Of a stretch of DNA of 64,000 bases, positions 21,702 through 35,455 are shown piece by piece. Position numbers and translations under genes: made by a program. The stretch comes from Hibiscus mutabilis (lineage: Eukaryota; Streptophyta; Magnoliopsida; Malvales; Malvaceae), in contig CM033728.1 of NCBI GenBank assembly GCA_019671005.1, positions 28,719,099-28,783,098 of the forward strand. The letters are read 5' to 3'. Positions within the stretch are counted from its first letter, which is position 1. Each line of letters begins with the position of its first letter. The notes beneath the pieces were generated by a model. The model did no database searches and was not told the origin of the DNA. It worked only from the letters and a program-made list of their open reading frames with translations.

Positions 21702-23743
21702 GGTACGTACCTTTTTTATTACAATTTTTGTAACAAATTATGTATATTATGTAATAATTTCTGTACCTATTGAAATTCTCATCGTTCTTGTAAGAAAATA
21801 GGTTTTCTTGTAGGCTAATCTGTATGTACACAAATGCTTACTTTAAGTTGAGCTCCTTTTGGTTTTGATGATTTTGGGTAAGGATTTCAGTATGTACCTT
21901 TTTTATTACCATTTCTATAACAAATTATGTATAATATGTCATAATTTTTGTACCTACTAAAATTCTCATTGTTCATGTAAGAAAATAGGTTTTCTTGTAG
22001 CCCAATCTGTATATACACAAATGCTTACCCTAAGCTGAACTTCTTTTGGTTTTGGTGATTTCGGGTAAAAATTTTGGTACGTACCTTTTTTATTACCATT
22101 TCTGTAACAAATTATGTATATTATGTAATAATTTATGTACCTACTAAAATTCTCATCGTTCTTGTAAGAAAATAGGTTTTCTTGTAGGCCAATCTATATA
22201 TACACAAATGTTTACTTTAAATTGAGCTCCTTTTGGTTTTGGTGATTTGGGGTAAGGATTTCGGTACGTGCCTTTTTTATTATCATTTCTGTAACAAATT
22301 ATGTATATTATGTAATCATTCCTGTACCTACTGAAATTATCATCGTTCTTCTAAGAAAATAGGTTTTCTTGTAGACCGATTTTTATGTACACAAATGCTT
22401 ACCCTTAGTTGAGCTCCTTTTGGTTTTGGTGATTTTGGGTAAGGATTTCGGTACGTACTTTTTTATTACCATTTATGCAACAAATTATGTATATTATATA
22501 ATAATTTCTGTACCTACTAAAATTCTCATCATTCATCTAAGAAAATAGGTTTTCTTGTACCCAATCTGTACGTACACAAATGCTTACCTTAAGTTAATCC
22601 CCTTTAGTTTTGTTGGTCTCGGGTAAGGATTTCGGTACGTACCTTTTCTATTACCATTTTTGTAACAATGTACAATATGTAATAATTTATGTACTTACTG
22701 AAATTCTCATCTTTCTTGTAAGAAAATAGGTTTTCTTGTAGGCCGATCTGTATGTACACAAATACTTACCCTAAGTTGAGCTCTTTTTGGTTTTGGTGAT
22801 CTCCGGTAAGGATTTCAATACGAACCTTTTTTATTACCATTTCTGTAACAAATTATGTATAATATGTAATAATTTTTGTACCGACTAAAATTCTCATTGT
22901 TCATGTAAGAAAATAGGTTTTCTTGTAGCCTGATCTGTATGTACACATATGCTTACCCTAAGTTGAGCTCATTTTGGTTTTGGTGATCTCGGGTAAGGAT
23001 TTCGGTGCCTACGTTTTTATTACCATTTCTGTAACAAACTATGTATATTTTGTAATAATTTTTGTACCTACTAAAATTCTTATCGTTCTAGTAAGAGAAT
23101 AGGTTTTCTTGTAGGCCAATCTGTATGTACACAAATGCTTACCCTAAGTTGAGCTCATTTTGGTTTTGGTGATCTCGGGTAAGGATTTCGGTGCCTACGT
23201 TTTTATTATCATTTCTGTAACAAACTATGTATATTTTGTAATAATTTTTGTACCTACTAAAATTCTTATCATTCTAGTAAGAGAATAGGTTTTCTTGTAG
23301 GCCAATCTGTATGTACACAAATGCTTACCCTAAGTTGAGCTCATTTTGGTTTTGGTGATCTCGGGTAAGGATTTTGGTACGTACCTTTTTTATCCATTTC
23401 TATAACAAATTATGTATAATATGTAATAATTGTTGTACCTACTGAAATTCTCATCATTGATGTAAGAAAGTAGGTTTTCTTGTAGCCCAATCTGTATGTA
23501 CACAAATGCTTACCCTAAGTTGAGCTCATTTTGGTTTTGGTGATCTCCGGTAAGGATTTCGGTACGTACCTTTTATTATTATTTCTGTAACAAATTATGT
23601 ATAATATGTAATAATTTTTGTACCTACTGAAATTCTCATCATTCATGTAAGAAAATAAGTTTTTTTATAGGTCAATCTGTATGTACACAAATGCTTACTT
23701 TAAGTTGAGCTCCTTTTGGTTTGGTGATTTCAGGTAAGGATTT
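21702..23743. repeat. Satellite array, about 186-bp unit, right block (about 11 units)
   Basis: The same satellite resumes after the solo LTR, with anchors at about 21702, 21889, 22076, 22263, 22450, 22634, 22817, 23004, 23190, 23376 and 23561. Two adjacent units (anchors 23004 and 23190) are almost identical and share the variant GGTGCCTACG, which indicates a recent local duplication. The array stops inside a unit, where truncated retrotransposon LTR sequence begins. The junction shows TTT shared by both sides. Confidence 0.93.
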
Positions 23744-25083
23744 ATCAAAATGGTCACTAATTCAATTCAACATCAATTTAGCACTCTAACTTCATTTTCT
23801 TGTCTCTAACATCATTAATAACATAAATACACTCCAAATTCTAAAAATTCAGATTTGGTCCTTCAACCTTTCAATTTGTCGAAATGGTCCCTACACAATT
23901 TAACTTAGGGTTTTGCTTCCAACAACAATTCAAGCTTACTAGATCATTATTTCAACATCACAAACCCTAAATTAAACTTTAATCCACAAACCCTAATCAT
24001 CTTCATACAAACTAAAATATGTAGGGTTTAAATCCCAACTCAATAACATGATTTTAACATCACACAAACTTGGTTTCAACTTGAATCTCATCATGAAATC
24101 ATAAAATCTCAAAACCCCCAATTTAGTCTATAAACCCTAATTTCTTTCTCATGAAAATTCTCATCAATCAAGCATGTATTTCATGAATTATTTACACCAA
24201 AAGATAGAGCTTGAAGAGTAGAGCAACTTTGTAGTTGATGAGATTACCTGAAAATCGAGTTTCGGGGCTTGAATCGAACTTGGAAAAATTTTCTCCATTT
24301 TTCTTTCTTTCTCCCCCTCATATTTCGAAATTTTAAGATGAAGAATGGTCTTCATCTTTTACTTTTCATCCAATTTGGCATCATGTCTTGTATAAATAAA
24401 TTTTAAATTCATTTAGATAGTGAAATTACTAAAATGCCCTTTTAATCCAACGGTTGAGATTGATCTTATCATCAATCAAGGGCCAAGATTAAATCTTTCA
24501 TTTCCTTCTTCCAAAAATGCCCTTGTAAGTTTTTTAATATTTCAAAAATGCCATTGGGGCAAAAATGACCAATTTGCCCTCCAACCAGTTTTTATTTACT
24601 AGCTTATTTCAAAATTGCCATCCCATTATCCTATAAAAACTTCCTTTTTCCAAAGACTTACACTGAATTTTCTTAACTCAGTCTATTTTCCCGATACTTA
24701 TCGAAAATCTTCATAGAATAAAATTCCTCTTAGAATTCCTTTATCGATAATCCATACGAATTTTCTCTACTCTTACTGAGTCCAAAATATCGATCAGAAA
24801 AACTTTGATGGGACCTTCCCGAAGGTCACCCATCCTTGTATTTCTCTGGCCTGAGCCCGCTTAACAATTTTATTCGATCCAAATTTGGTACCTTTTTCTG
24901 CATCTTAATTCTTAAAACCGATATCAAGGTACCTATTTTAATCCGATTTACTCTTATACTGAATAAAATTACTTGTTGGGGAAATTTACACTTTAGTCCC
25001 CAAACTTTTCCAAAGTTTATACTTTAACCCCGAAACTTTCAAAATTTACATTTTGGTCACTAGCCAAAATTTGGGATATTACA
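23741..25083 (-). repeat. Array LTR 1, truncated copy (about 1.34 kb)
   Basis: This is the outer part of the array LTR. It starts abruptly at TTTATCAAAATGGTCAC, which corresponds to about 33064 in a full LTR, and ends with GGGATATTACA at 25083. The first 2.4 kb (plus-strand order) are missing. A further internal deletion of about 190 bp lies near 24630, relative to the other copies. No coding is visible. Confidence 0.88.
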
Positions 25084-25941
25084 ATTCCTCCCCCTTTAAG
25101 AAAATTCGTCCTCAAATTTTCAAAACATATGTGTTTCAAACAATTACAGATATTACTCCCTCATTTTCTTCTCAAACTCTCAAGTGGCTTCTTCGAGTTT
25201 GTGATTTCTTCTTAGGGCCTTTACCAATGTAATTTTTCTTATTCCTTAATTCTTTAACTCTATATACCAGTATTTCTACTAATACTTCTTCATTTATCAA
25301 GTCTAATTGCAGTTCTTTTTTTCTCAGGAGTGATGACACATGAATAATCCAATCAATATCTCCAAAACATAAATACATATACCTTAAACTTTTGCTCACT
25401 GCTGAGGATAAGATCCATTAATATGCCCTTGGTACAACTCTTTCATGATTCCTTGAGGTATATAATTCTGAAACCAAGTTTTTTCCCTTTTTTGACTTGC
25501 ACAAATCATCTTCTATCGAAGTGGTACTTTTCCTCTTTTTCTCTTCCTTTAGCTTTTAACTAATACTATCTTGACTAAAGATCAACCTTCTATTTACATC
25601 TTACTTCTATGTTAGTCATAGGTAACCAATTTATCTTAAAATTGGTCTTATATTCTCAGATCTTCTACAGGAGTTAACTTTCATGCTTATTTCACTGTAT
25701 AATATCCACTATGAGTTCTTTCTTAACCTCCAAGATTCGTAGACTGACGAATTACATCATCGTCTTACTTTCCTTATTCTAGTCACATTCCATATCATAC
25801 TAATGAGGAGCAGCATCAAGTCATACAATCAGCACATCAGTAATATGATATCTTAGGGGCATGTATTTACTAATAAAAATCATATACAAACTTGGTTTAG
25901 CATCTAGAACCGGCTAAACCTGTAGCTCTAATACCATTAAA
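25084..25941 (-). pseudogene. Array internal region 1, chromodomain remnant
   Basis: The minus strand has the PBS complement at 25925-25936 (one mismatch to TGGTATCAGAGC), then non-coding sequence, then an open frame at 25172-25399. Its translation includes LRKKELQLDLINEEVLVEIL and VYRVKELRNKKNYIGKG. This resembles the C-terminus of Tekay integrase leading into its chromodomain (the LTYEEEPVKILA.E.K.LRNK.I..VKV type). A purine-rich tract (AAAGGGGGAGG on the minus strand) lies next to the LTR at 25084-25100. It is a deletion derivative with no other pol domain. The open frame is not kept in all five copies. Confidence 0.8.
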
Positions 25942-28900
25942 TGTAACACCCTTAACGTATACTCGTAAATTGAATATACATTAAAGATGTTACGGAGTCG
26001 TTTAAATAAATATCGAATTATAAATTTATTTTTACAAGTATTTACAATTTTATTTTGTAAATTCTAACCCTTTCTCGGTTTTCTTGAAAACACCACCTAT
26101 GTGCAATTAGCTAGTTTCAACCCTAAATTAATTATTTTAAAACATATTTGGCAATTATTTAAAACAACATTTCAATTTAGGATGAAAACTAGGTTCGCTA
26201 TCTAGGCTCTTTCTTGACTTTAAAATCTTTACACGATTACTGATTATTCTTATTAGCAAAGTAATTATCCTTTCTACCTTAGCTTTATTCTGTTACAATG
26301 CTAATGTCTTATTTTGCTTTATCCATATACGATTCATCATCAAAACTGATTATTTATCTATCCTTTAGTCTAATTTAATGCATCATACTCTACTAGCAAT
26401 TAAATAAGTACATGCCCACTAGAGACTATCATAAGCTAGACTTCTCTTCAAATACTCCATCTTAATCTACGTGTGAAACAAACACACGCTAAGTACGAAC
26501 TTAGTGAGGCAAAACTTATAAATCAAAGTAAAGCACTTTAATTTTAATAAAAATTGCATAATAAATAAAATACTAAATATAACATATAAGAATTTAGAAT
26601 CGTATAGAATGACTTATCGAAGTCGTTCCTCTATCATGTAACCTGTAACAATCAACATCTCATATACATATATAAAGCAATGTCATGTCAAATCAAATAT
26701 CCAGTAAATCACTTATTTTCATTTGAATCGTATCACATTTCACTTTCCTTTAGATCACTTGTACTTGTTACTTTTTATTCATTTCATAGCCCAATGTAAT
26801 GTAATTAAGAATGCATGGTATACGAGTCACTATTGAGTATGCACATGTGTGGCATCAACTAATATGTTGGCCATAATAAACCACTATATCACTTTATCAC
26901 TGAATAACTGTTGTAAACTTATACAACGTCACTGTATCACTAGGTCGTAGCTGTAGAACACAGCGTCACTGTTTCACTTTATAACTGTTGTACAGCTGTA
27001 CAACATCACTGTATCATTATACTCACACCTCATTGGCATGCCAATTATACCAAGAAATCTCATAATACATACAATGGGCTTTAAACATTCACTGTTATGT
27101 ATCATTCACTTATTTATAAAATATCAAAAGATATTAACATCTCACAATATCATATAAAAGTGCATTGGGCAGTTCATACCCGAAAATCATTCATAGTTCA
27201 TTTCAAAAATCATTGAAAAGATATCATTTGTGAATCAACATTTCAGATAGACTCATCGCAAGTCTTTCTCATATTAAAATAAAATAGTAGAGATGCACTC
27301 ACCTTGGCCACTTATTAGCTTGCCTCACTAAGTTCTACTCGATCCTTTCCTTCCTAATACCTCGACCCTTCTTTTGATCCAAATCAAACTTCATTAATCA
27401 TATAAATACGAATAACATTCGTTAGATTCAAATCTAACAATACTTTAAACATGCTATCGAATCTAGTCATTCGAATATACAAAATTTCCAAAAGTTTTCT
27501 TTTCTTCCTTGTATTGTTCAAAAACTCATCATGGTCCTTAGTGACCAATTTGAACTTCTATTAACCCTTTTCAAGCTTACTAATCAACCTTAGATACAAA
27601 GTGTATCAATTCTCATTTTTGGCAATTTGCAGTACCTCCAAAGAAATATTTCTATAAAATAATCTACAACTCGGAATTTGACTTTGTTTGTTCTGAAAGA
27701 AACTAGATTCAGTAAGCTTTTCAACCATATAAATGAATAGCCCAAATTCAACTTGTACGATTTATGGTGAATTTTCAAAGTCAATTACAATGCTGGAATT
27801 CGGAACAGACTGGTGCTCTATTTTCTGACCTTTTGTCACTTAAAAATTCATATCTTTTGACTCGGAACTCGAAATCAGTTTCCGTTTGTTGGAAACGAAA
27901 CTAGACGAACAAATCTCTACATCAGTATAAAATTAATCTTCTAACCATTTTTTTACAATTTATGGTGAATTTTCAAACTTACTGCCAAAATCAGTCTTCT
28001 ACATAACTTTCCATAATAAACTTCTAATTTATACTAACTTTCTTCTTATTTTTCTTCTTGTCAATTTAGTCTCATCACTTGCTACAAACCACTAATGTAT
28101 CACTTTCTTCATCAAATAAATATTCAAAAATAATTCCCTTTAATTTTTCGTTCTTTCCGAAATAGTCACTAAAATGCAAAGATATGGATTCAAACTTCTT
28201 AACTTTGCAAATTAGTCCTCAAATCAACATTACTACTTGAATTATATTATTTCAACTAAAAATCAGATTTAATCCTTATCAAAAAACTCATCTCCGAATT
28301 GGTCACTTAACTTTAACAATTTATAAAAATGGTCACTAATTCAATTCAACATCAATTTAGCATTCTAACTTCATTTTCTTGTCTCTAACATCATTAATAA
28401 CATAAATACACTCCAAATTCTAAAAATTCAGATTTGGTCCTTCAACCTTTCAATTTGCTGAAATGGTCCCTACACAATTTAACTTAGGGTTTTGCTTCAA
28501 AACAACAATTCAAGCTTACTAGATCATTATTTCAACATCACAAACCCTAAATTAAACTTGAATCCATAAACCCTAATCATCTTCATACAAACTGAAATAT
28601 GTAGGGTTTAAATCCCAACTCAATAACATGATTTTAAAATCACACAGACTTGGTTTCAACTTGAATTTCATCATGAAATCAGAAAATTTCAAAACCCCAA
28701 TTTAGTCCATAAACCCTAATTTCTTTCTCATGAAAATTCTCATCAATGAAGCATGTATTTCATGAATTATTTACACCAAAAGATAGAGCTTGAAGAGTAG
28801 AACAACTTTTTAGTTGATGAGATTACCTAAAAATCGAGTTTCTGGGCTTAAATCGAACTTGGAAAAATTTTCTCCATTTTTCTTTCTTTCTCCCCCTCAT

Positions 28901-29873
28901 ATTTCGAAATTTTAAGGTGAAGAACGGTCTTCATCTTTTATTTTTCATCCAATTTGGCCACATATCTTGTATAAATGAATTTTAAATTCATTTAGATAGT
29001 GAAATTACTAAAATGCCATTTTAATCCAACGGTTGAGATTGATCTTATCATCAATCAAGGGTCAAGATTAAATCTTCCATTTCCTTCTTCCAAAAATTTC
29101 CTTGTAACTTTTAAATATTTCAAAAATGCCATTGGGGCAAAAATGACCAATTTGCCCTCCAACTAGTTTTTATTTACTAGCTTGTTTCAAACTTGCCATC
29201 CCATTACAATCCAACTAAATTAGTTCATTTCCAACCAGCCTCTATTCCATAAATATTATTTTATGACTTTCCATACCTTATGGAATAGCCTCTGAAATTT
29301 TGACTCGATCCGATCTCCTGATATTCGTAAAATACTTCTATTGCGATTTTACCTTTTCCGAGCTATTAGATTTAATCCAAAAATTATATATTTCTATATT
29401 CAGGAAATAAACTCTATTATCCTATAAAAAATTCCTTTTTCCAAGGACTTAGACTGAATTTTCTTAACTCAGTCTATTTTCCGATACTTATCGAAAATCT
29501 TCATAGAATAAAATTCCTCTTAGAATTCCTTTATCGATAATCCATACGAATTTTCTCTACACTTACTGAGCCCAAAATATCGATCAAAAACACTTTGATG
29601 GGACCTTCCCGAAGGTCATCCATCCTTGTATTTCTCTGGCCTAAGCACGCTTAACAATTTTATTTGATCCAAAATCGGTACCATTTTCTACATCTTAATT
29701 CTTAAAACTGATATCAAGGTACCTATTTTAATCCAATTTACTCTTACACCGAATAAAATTACTTGTTGGAGAAATTTACACTTTACTCCCCAAACTTTTC
29801 CAAATTTTATACTTTAACCCCAAAACTTTCAAAATTTACATTTTGGTCACTAGCCAAACTTTGGGATATTACA
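25942..29873 (-). repeat. Array LTR 2 (3.93 kb)
   Basis: This full LTR runs from TGTAACACCC to GGGATATTACA. It keeps the segment TTAGCAAAGTAATTATCC (about 26250) that LTRs 3 and 4 lack, and it lacks the extra 50-bp segment found in LTRs 5 and 6. No gene is visible. The short repeats around 26880-27010 (TATCACT / CATCACTGTATCA) are a variable internal mini-repeat seen in every copy. Confidence 0.92.
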
Positions 29874-30711
29874 ATTCGTCCTCAAATTTTCAAAACATAC
29901 GTGTTTCAAACAATTGCAGATATTACTCCCTCATTTTCTTCTCAAACTCTCTAGTGGCTTCTTCGACCTTATGATTTCTTCTTAGGGCCTTTACCAATGT
30001 AATTTTTCTTATTTCTTAATTCTTTAACTCCATATACCAGTATTTCTACTAACACTTCTTCATTTATCAAGTCTAATTGCAGTTCTCTTTTTTCTCAGGA
30101 GTGATGACACATGAATAATCCAATCAATATCTCTAAAACATAAATACATATACCTTAAACTTTTGCTCACTTCTGAGGATAAGATCCATTAATATGCCCT
30201 TGGTACAACTCTTTCACGATTCCTTTAGGTATACTAATTCTAAAACCAAGTTTTTCCCTTTTTGACTTGCACAAATCATCTTCTCTCGAAGTGGTACTTG
30301 TCCCCTTTTTCTCTTCCTTTAGCTATTAACTGATACTATCTTGACTAAAGATCAACCTTCTATTAATATCTTACTTCTATGTTAGTCATAGGTAACCAAT
30401 TTATCTTAAAATTGGTCTTATATTCTCAAATCCTCTACAGGAGTTAACTTTCATGCTTATTTCACTGTATCATATCCACTATGAGTTCTTTCTTAACCAC
30501 CAAGATTCGTAGGCTGACGAATTACATCATCGTCTTACTTTTCTTATTCTAGTCTCATTCCATATCATACTAGTGAGGAGCAGCATCAAGTCATACAATC
30601 AGCACATCAGTAATATGATATCCTAGGGGCATGTATTTACTAATAAAAATCATATACAAACTTGGTTTAGCATCTAGAACCGGCTAAACTTGTAGCTCTG
30701 ATACCATTAAA
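29874..30711 (-). pseudogene. Array internal region 2
   Basis: Same structure as internal region 1. The PBS complement at 30695-30706 is an exact match to TGGTATCAGAGC. About 20 bp around the polypurine tract are deleted (the sequence passes directly from TTACAATT to CGTCCTC), so this copy lacks a usable plus-strand primer. The chromodomain remnant is frameshifted. Confidence 0.8.
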
Positions 30712-33700
30712 TGTAACACCCTTAACGTATACTCATAAATTGAATATACATTAAAGATGTTACGGAGTCGTTTAAAGAAATATCGACTTATAAATTTATT
30801 TTTACAAGTATTTACAATTTTAGTTTGTAAATTCTAACCCTTTCTCAGTTTTCTTGAAAACACTACCTATGTGCAGTTAGCTAGTTTTAACCCTAAATTA
30901 ATTATTTTAAAACATATTTGGCAATTATTAAAAACAACATTTCAATTCAGGATGAAAATTAGGTTCGCTATCTAGGCCCTTTCTTGACTTTAAAATCTTT
31001 ACGTGATTACCGATTATTCTTAGCTTTATTCTGTTACAATGCTAATGTCTTATTTTGCTTTATCCATATAAGATTCATCATCAAAATTGATTATTTATCT
31101 ATCATTTAGTCTAATTTAATGCATCATACTCTACTAGCAATTAAATAATTGCATGCCCACTAGAGACTATCATAAGCTAGACTCCTCTTCAAATACTCCA
31201 TCTTAATCTACGTGTGAAACAAACACACGCTAAGTACGAACTTAGTGAGGCAAAACTTATAAATCAAAGTAAAGCACTTTAATTTTAATAAAAATTGCAT
31301 AATAAATAAAATACTGAATATAACATATAAGAATTTAGAATCGTATAGAATGACTTATCGAAGTCGTTCCTCTGTCATGTAACCTGTAACAATCAACATC
31401 TCATATGCATATATAAGGCAATGTCATGTCAAATCAAATATCCAGTAAATCACTTATTTTCATTTGAATCGTATTACTTTTCACTTTCCTTTAGATCACT
31501 TGTACTAGTTACTTTTTATTCATCTCATAGCCCAATGTAATTTAATTAAGAATGCATGGTATGCGAGTCACTATTGAGTATGCACATGTGCGGCATCAAC
31601 TAATATGTTGTGCCATAATAAATCATTGTATCACTTTATCACTTTGAATAATCGCTATAAAGTTATACAACATCATCAGATCACTAGGTCATAGCTGTAG
31701 AACACAGCGTCACTGTTTCACTTTATAATTGTTGTACATTTGTACAACATCACTGTATCATTATACTCCCACCTCATTGGCATGCCAATTATACCAAGAA
31801 ATCTCATAATACATACAATGGGCTTTAAACATTCACTGTTATGTATCATTCACTTATTTATAAAATATCAAAAGATATTAACATCTCACAATATCATATA
31901 AAAGTGCATTGGGCAGTTCATACCCGAAAATCATTCATAGTTCATTTCAAAAATCATTGAAAAGATATCATTTGTGAATAAACATTTCAGATAGACTCAT
32001 CGCAAGTCTTTCTCATATTAAAATAAAATAGTAGAGACGCACTCACCTTGGCCACTTATTAGCTTGCCTCACTAAGCTCTACTCGATCCTTTCCTTCATA
32101 ATACCTCGACCCTTCTTTTGATCCAAATCAAACTTCATTAATCATATAAATACGAATAACATTCGTTAGATTCAAATCTAACAATACTTTAAACATGCTA
32201 TCGAATCTAGTCATTCGAATATACAAAATTTCCAAAAGTTTTCTTTTCTTCCTTGTATTGTTCAAAAACTCATTATGGTCCTTAGTGACCAATTTGAACT
32301 TCTATTAACCCTTTTCAAGCTTACTAATCAACCTTAGATACAAAGTGTATCGATTCTCATTTTCTGGCAGTTTGCAGTACCTCCAAAGAAATATTTCTAT
32401 AAAATAATATACAACTCGGAATTTGACTCCGTTTGTTCTGAAAAAAACTAGATTCAGTAATCTTTTCAACCATATAAATTAATAGCCAAAATTCAACTTG
32501 TACGATTTATGGCGAATTTTCTAAGTCAATTACGATGCTGGAATTCGGAACAGACTGGTGCTCTATTTTCTGACCTTTCGTCACTTAAAAATTCATATCT
32601 TTTGACTTGGAACTCAAAATCAGTTTCCGTTTGTTGGAAACGATACTAGAAGAACAAATCTTTACATCGGTATAAAATTCACCTTCTAACCATTTTTGTA
32701 GAATTTATGGTGAATTTTCAAACGTACTGCCAAAATCAGTCTTCTACATAGCTTTCCATAATAAACTTCTAATTTATACTAACTTCTTCTTATTTTTCTT
32801 CTTGTCAATTTAGTCTCATCACTTGCTTCAAGCCACTAATGTATCACTTTCTTCATCAAATAAATATTCAAAAATAATTCCCTTTAATTTTTCGTTCTTT
32901 CCGAAATAGTCACTAAAATGCAAAGATAAGGATTCAAACTTCTTAACTTTGCAAATTAGTCCTCAAATCAACATTACTACTTGAATTCTATTATTTCAAC
33001 TAAAAATCAGATTTAATCCTTATCAAAAACCTCATCAACGAATTGGTCACTTAACTTTGACAATTTATCAAAATGGTCACTAATTCAATTCAACATCAAT
33101 TTAGCATTCTAACTTCATTTTCTTGTCTCTAACATCATTAATAACATAAATACACTCCAAATTCTAAAAATTCAGATTTGGTCCTTCAACCTTTCAATTT
33201 TCCGAAATGGTCCCTACACAATTTAACTTAGGGTTTTGCTTCCAAACAACAATTCAAGCTTACTAGATCATTATTTCAACATCACAAACCCTAAATTAAA
33301 CTTGAATCCATAAACCCTAATCATCTTCATACAAACTAAAATATGTAGGGTTTAAATCCCAACTCAATAACATGATTTTATGTTCAACTTGAATTTCATC
33401 ATGAAATCAGAAAATTTCAAAACCCCAATTTAGTCCATAAAACCTAATTTCTTTCTCATGAAAATTCTCATCAATGAAGCATGTATTTCATGAATTATTT
33501 ACACCAAAAGATAGAGGTTGAAGAGTAGAATAACTTTGTAGTTGATGAGATTACCTGAAAATCGAGTTTCGGGGCTTAAATCGAACATGGAAAATTTTTC
33601 TCCATTTTTCTTTCTTTCTCCCCCTCATATTTCGAAATTTTAAGGTGAAGAACGGTCTTCATCTTTTATTTTTCATCCAATTTGGCCACATGTCTTGTAT

Positions 33701-34597
33701 AAATGAATTTTAAATTCATTTAGATAGTGAAATTACTAAAATGCCGTTTTAATCCAACGGTTGAGATTGATCTTATCATCAATCAAGGGCCAAGATTAAA
33801 TCTTCCATTTCCTTCTTCCAAAAATGCCCTTGTAACTTTTTAAATATTTCAAAAATGCCATGGGGGTAAAAATGACCAATTTGCCTTCCAACTAGTTTTT
33901 ATTTACTAGCTTGTTTCAAACTTGTCATCCCATTACAATCCAACTAAATTAGTTCATTTCCAACCAGCCTCTATTCCATAAATATTATTTTATGACTTTC
34001 CATAGCTTATGGAATAGCCTCTGAAATTTTGATTCGATCCGATCTCCTGATATTCGTAAAATACTTCTATTGTGATTTTACCTTTTTTCGAGCTATTGGA
34101 TTTAATCCGAAAATTCTATATTTCTATATTCGGGAAATAAACTCTATTATCCTATAAAAACTTCCTTTTTCCAATGAGTTAGACTGAATTTTCTTAACTC
34201 AGTCTATTTTCCCTATACTTATCGAAAATCTTCATAGAATAAAATTCCTCTTAGAATTCCTTTATCGATAATTCATACGAATTTTCTCTACTCTTACTTA
34301 GTCCAAAATATCGATCAAAAACACTTTGATGGGACCTTCCCGAAGGTCACCCATCCTTGTATTTCTCTAACCTGAGCACGCTTAACAATTTTATTCAATC
34401 CAAAATCAGTACCTTTTTCTACATCTTAATTCTTAAAATTGATATCAAGGTACCTATTTTAATCCGATTTACTCTTATACTGAATAAAATTACTTCTTGG
34501 GGAAATTTACACCCCAAACTTTTCCAAAGTTTATACTTTAACCCCAAAACTTTCAAAATTTACATTTTGGTTACTAGCCAAAATTTGGGATATTACA
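30712..34597 (-). repeat. Array LTR 3 (3.89 kb)
   Basis: Full LTR. It shares with LTR 4 a deletion of about 30 bp near 31020 and the variant ACACCCCAAAC near 34510, where other copies read ACACTTTAGTCCCC. A private deletion lies near 33380. A conceptual frame at 34357-34728 only reads through LTR end sequence and is not a gene. Confidence 0.92.
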
Positions 34598-35455
34598 ATT
34601 CCTCCCCTTTAAGAAAATTCGTCCTCAAATTTTCAAAACATACGTGTTTCAAACAATTGCAGATATTACTCCCTCATTTTCATCTCAAACTCTCTAGTGG
34701 CTTCTTCGACCTTGTGATTTCTTCTTAGGGCCTTTACCAATGTAATTTTTCTTATTCGTTAATTATTTAACTCCATATACCAGTATTTCTACTAACACTT
34801 CTTCACTTATCAAGTCTAATTGCAGTTCTTTTTTATCTCAAGAGTGATGACACATGAATAATCCAATCAATATCTCCAAAACATAAATACATATACCTTA
34901 AACTTTTGCTCACTTCTGAGGATAAGATCCATTAATATGCCCTTGGTACAACTCTTTCATGATTCCTTGAGGTATAATAATTCTGAAACCAAGTTTTTCC
35001 CTTTTTGACTTGCACAAACCATCTTCTCTCGAAGTGGTACTTTTGTTCTTTTTTCTCTTCCTTTAGCTTTTAACTGATACTATCTTGACTAAAGATCAAC
35101 CTTCTATTTATATCTCACTTCTATGTTAGTCATAGGTAACCAATTGATCTTAAAATTGGTCTTATATTCTCATATCTTCTACAAGAGTTAACTTTCATGC
35201 TTATTTCACTGTATCATATCCACTATGAGATCTTTCTTAACCTCCAAGATTCGTAGACTAGCAAATTACATCATCGTCTTACTTTCCTTATTCTAGTCTC
35301 ATTCCATATCATACTAATGAGGAGCAGCATCAAGTCATACAATCAGCACATCAGTAATATGATATCCTAGGGGCATGTATTTACTAATAAAAATCATATG
35401 CAAACTTGGTTTAGCATCTAGAACTGGCTAAACTTGTAGCTCTGATACCATTAAA
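34598..35455 (-). pseudogene. Array internal region 3
   Basis: An internal region of 858 bp, with polypurine tract at 34598-34613 and an exact PBS complement at 35439-35450. It contains the chromodomain-like remnant, with a changed frame compared with copy 1. Confidence 0.8.

Noticed and set aside
17628..23743. Regularly spaced repeats that might suggest a CRISPR-like array
   Set aside because: The whole 186-bp unit is repeated, not a short repeat with unique spacers, and the DNA is clearly plant nuclear sequence.
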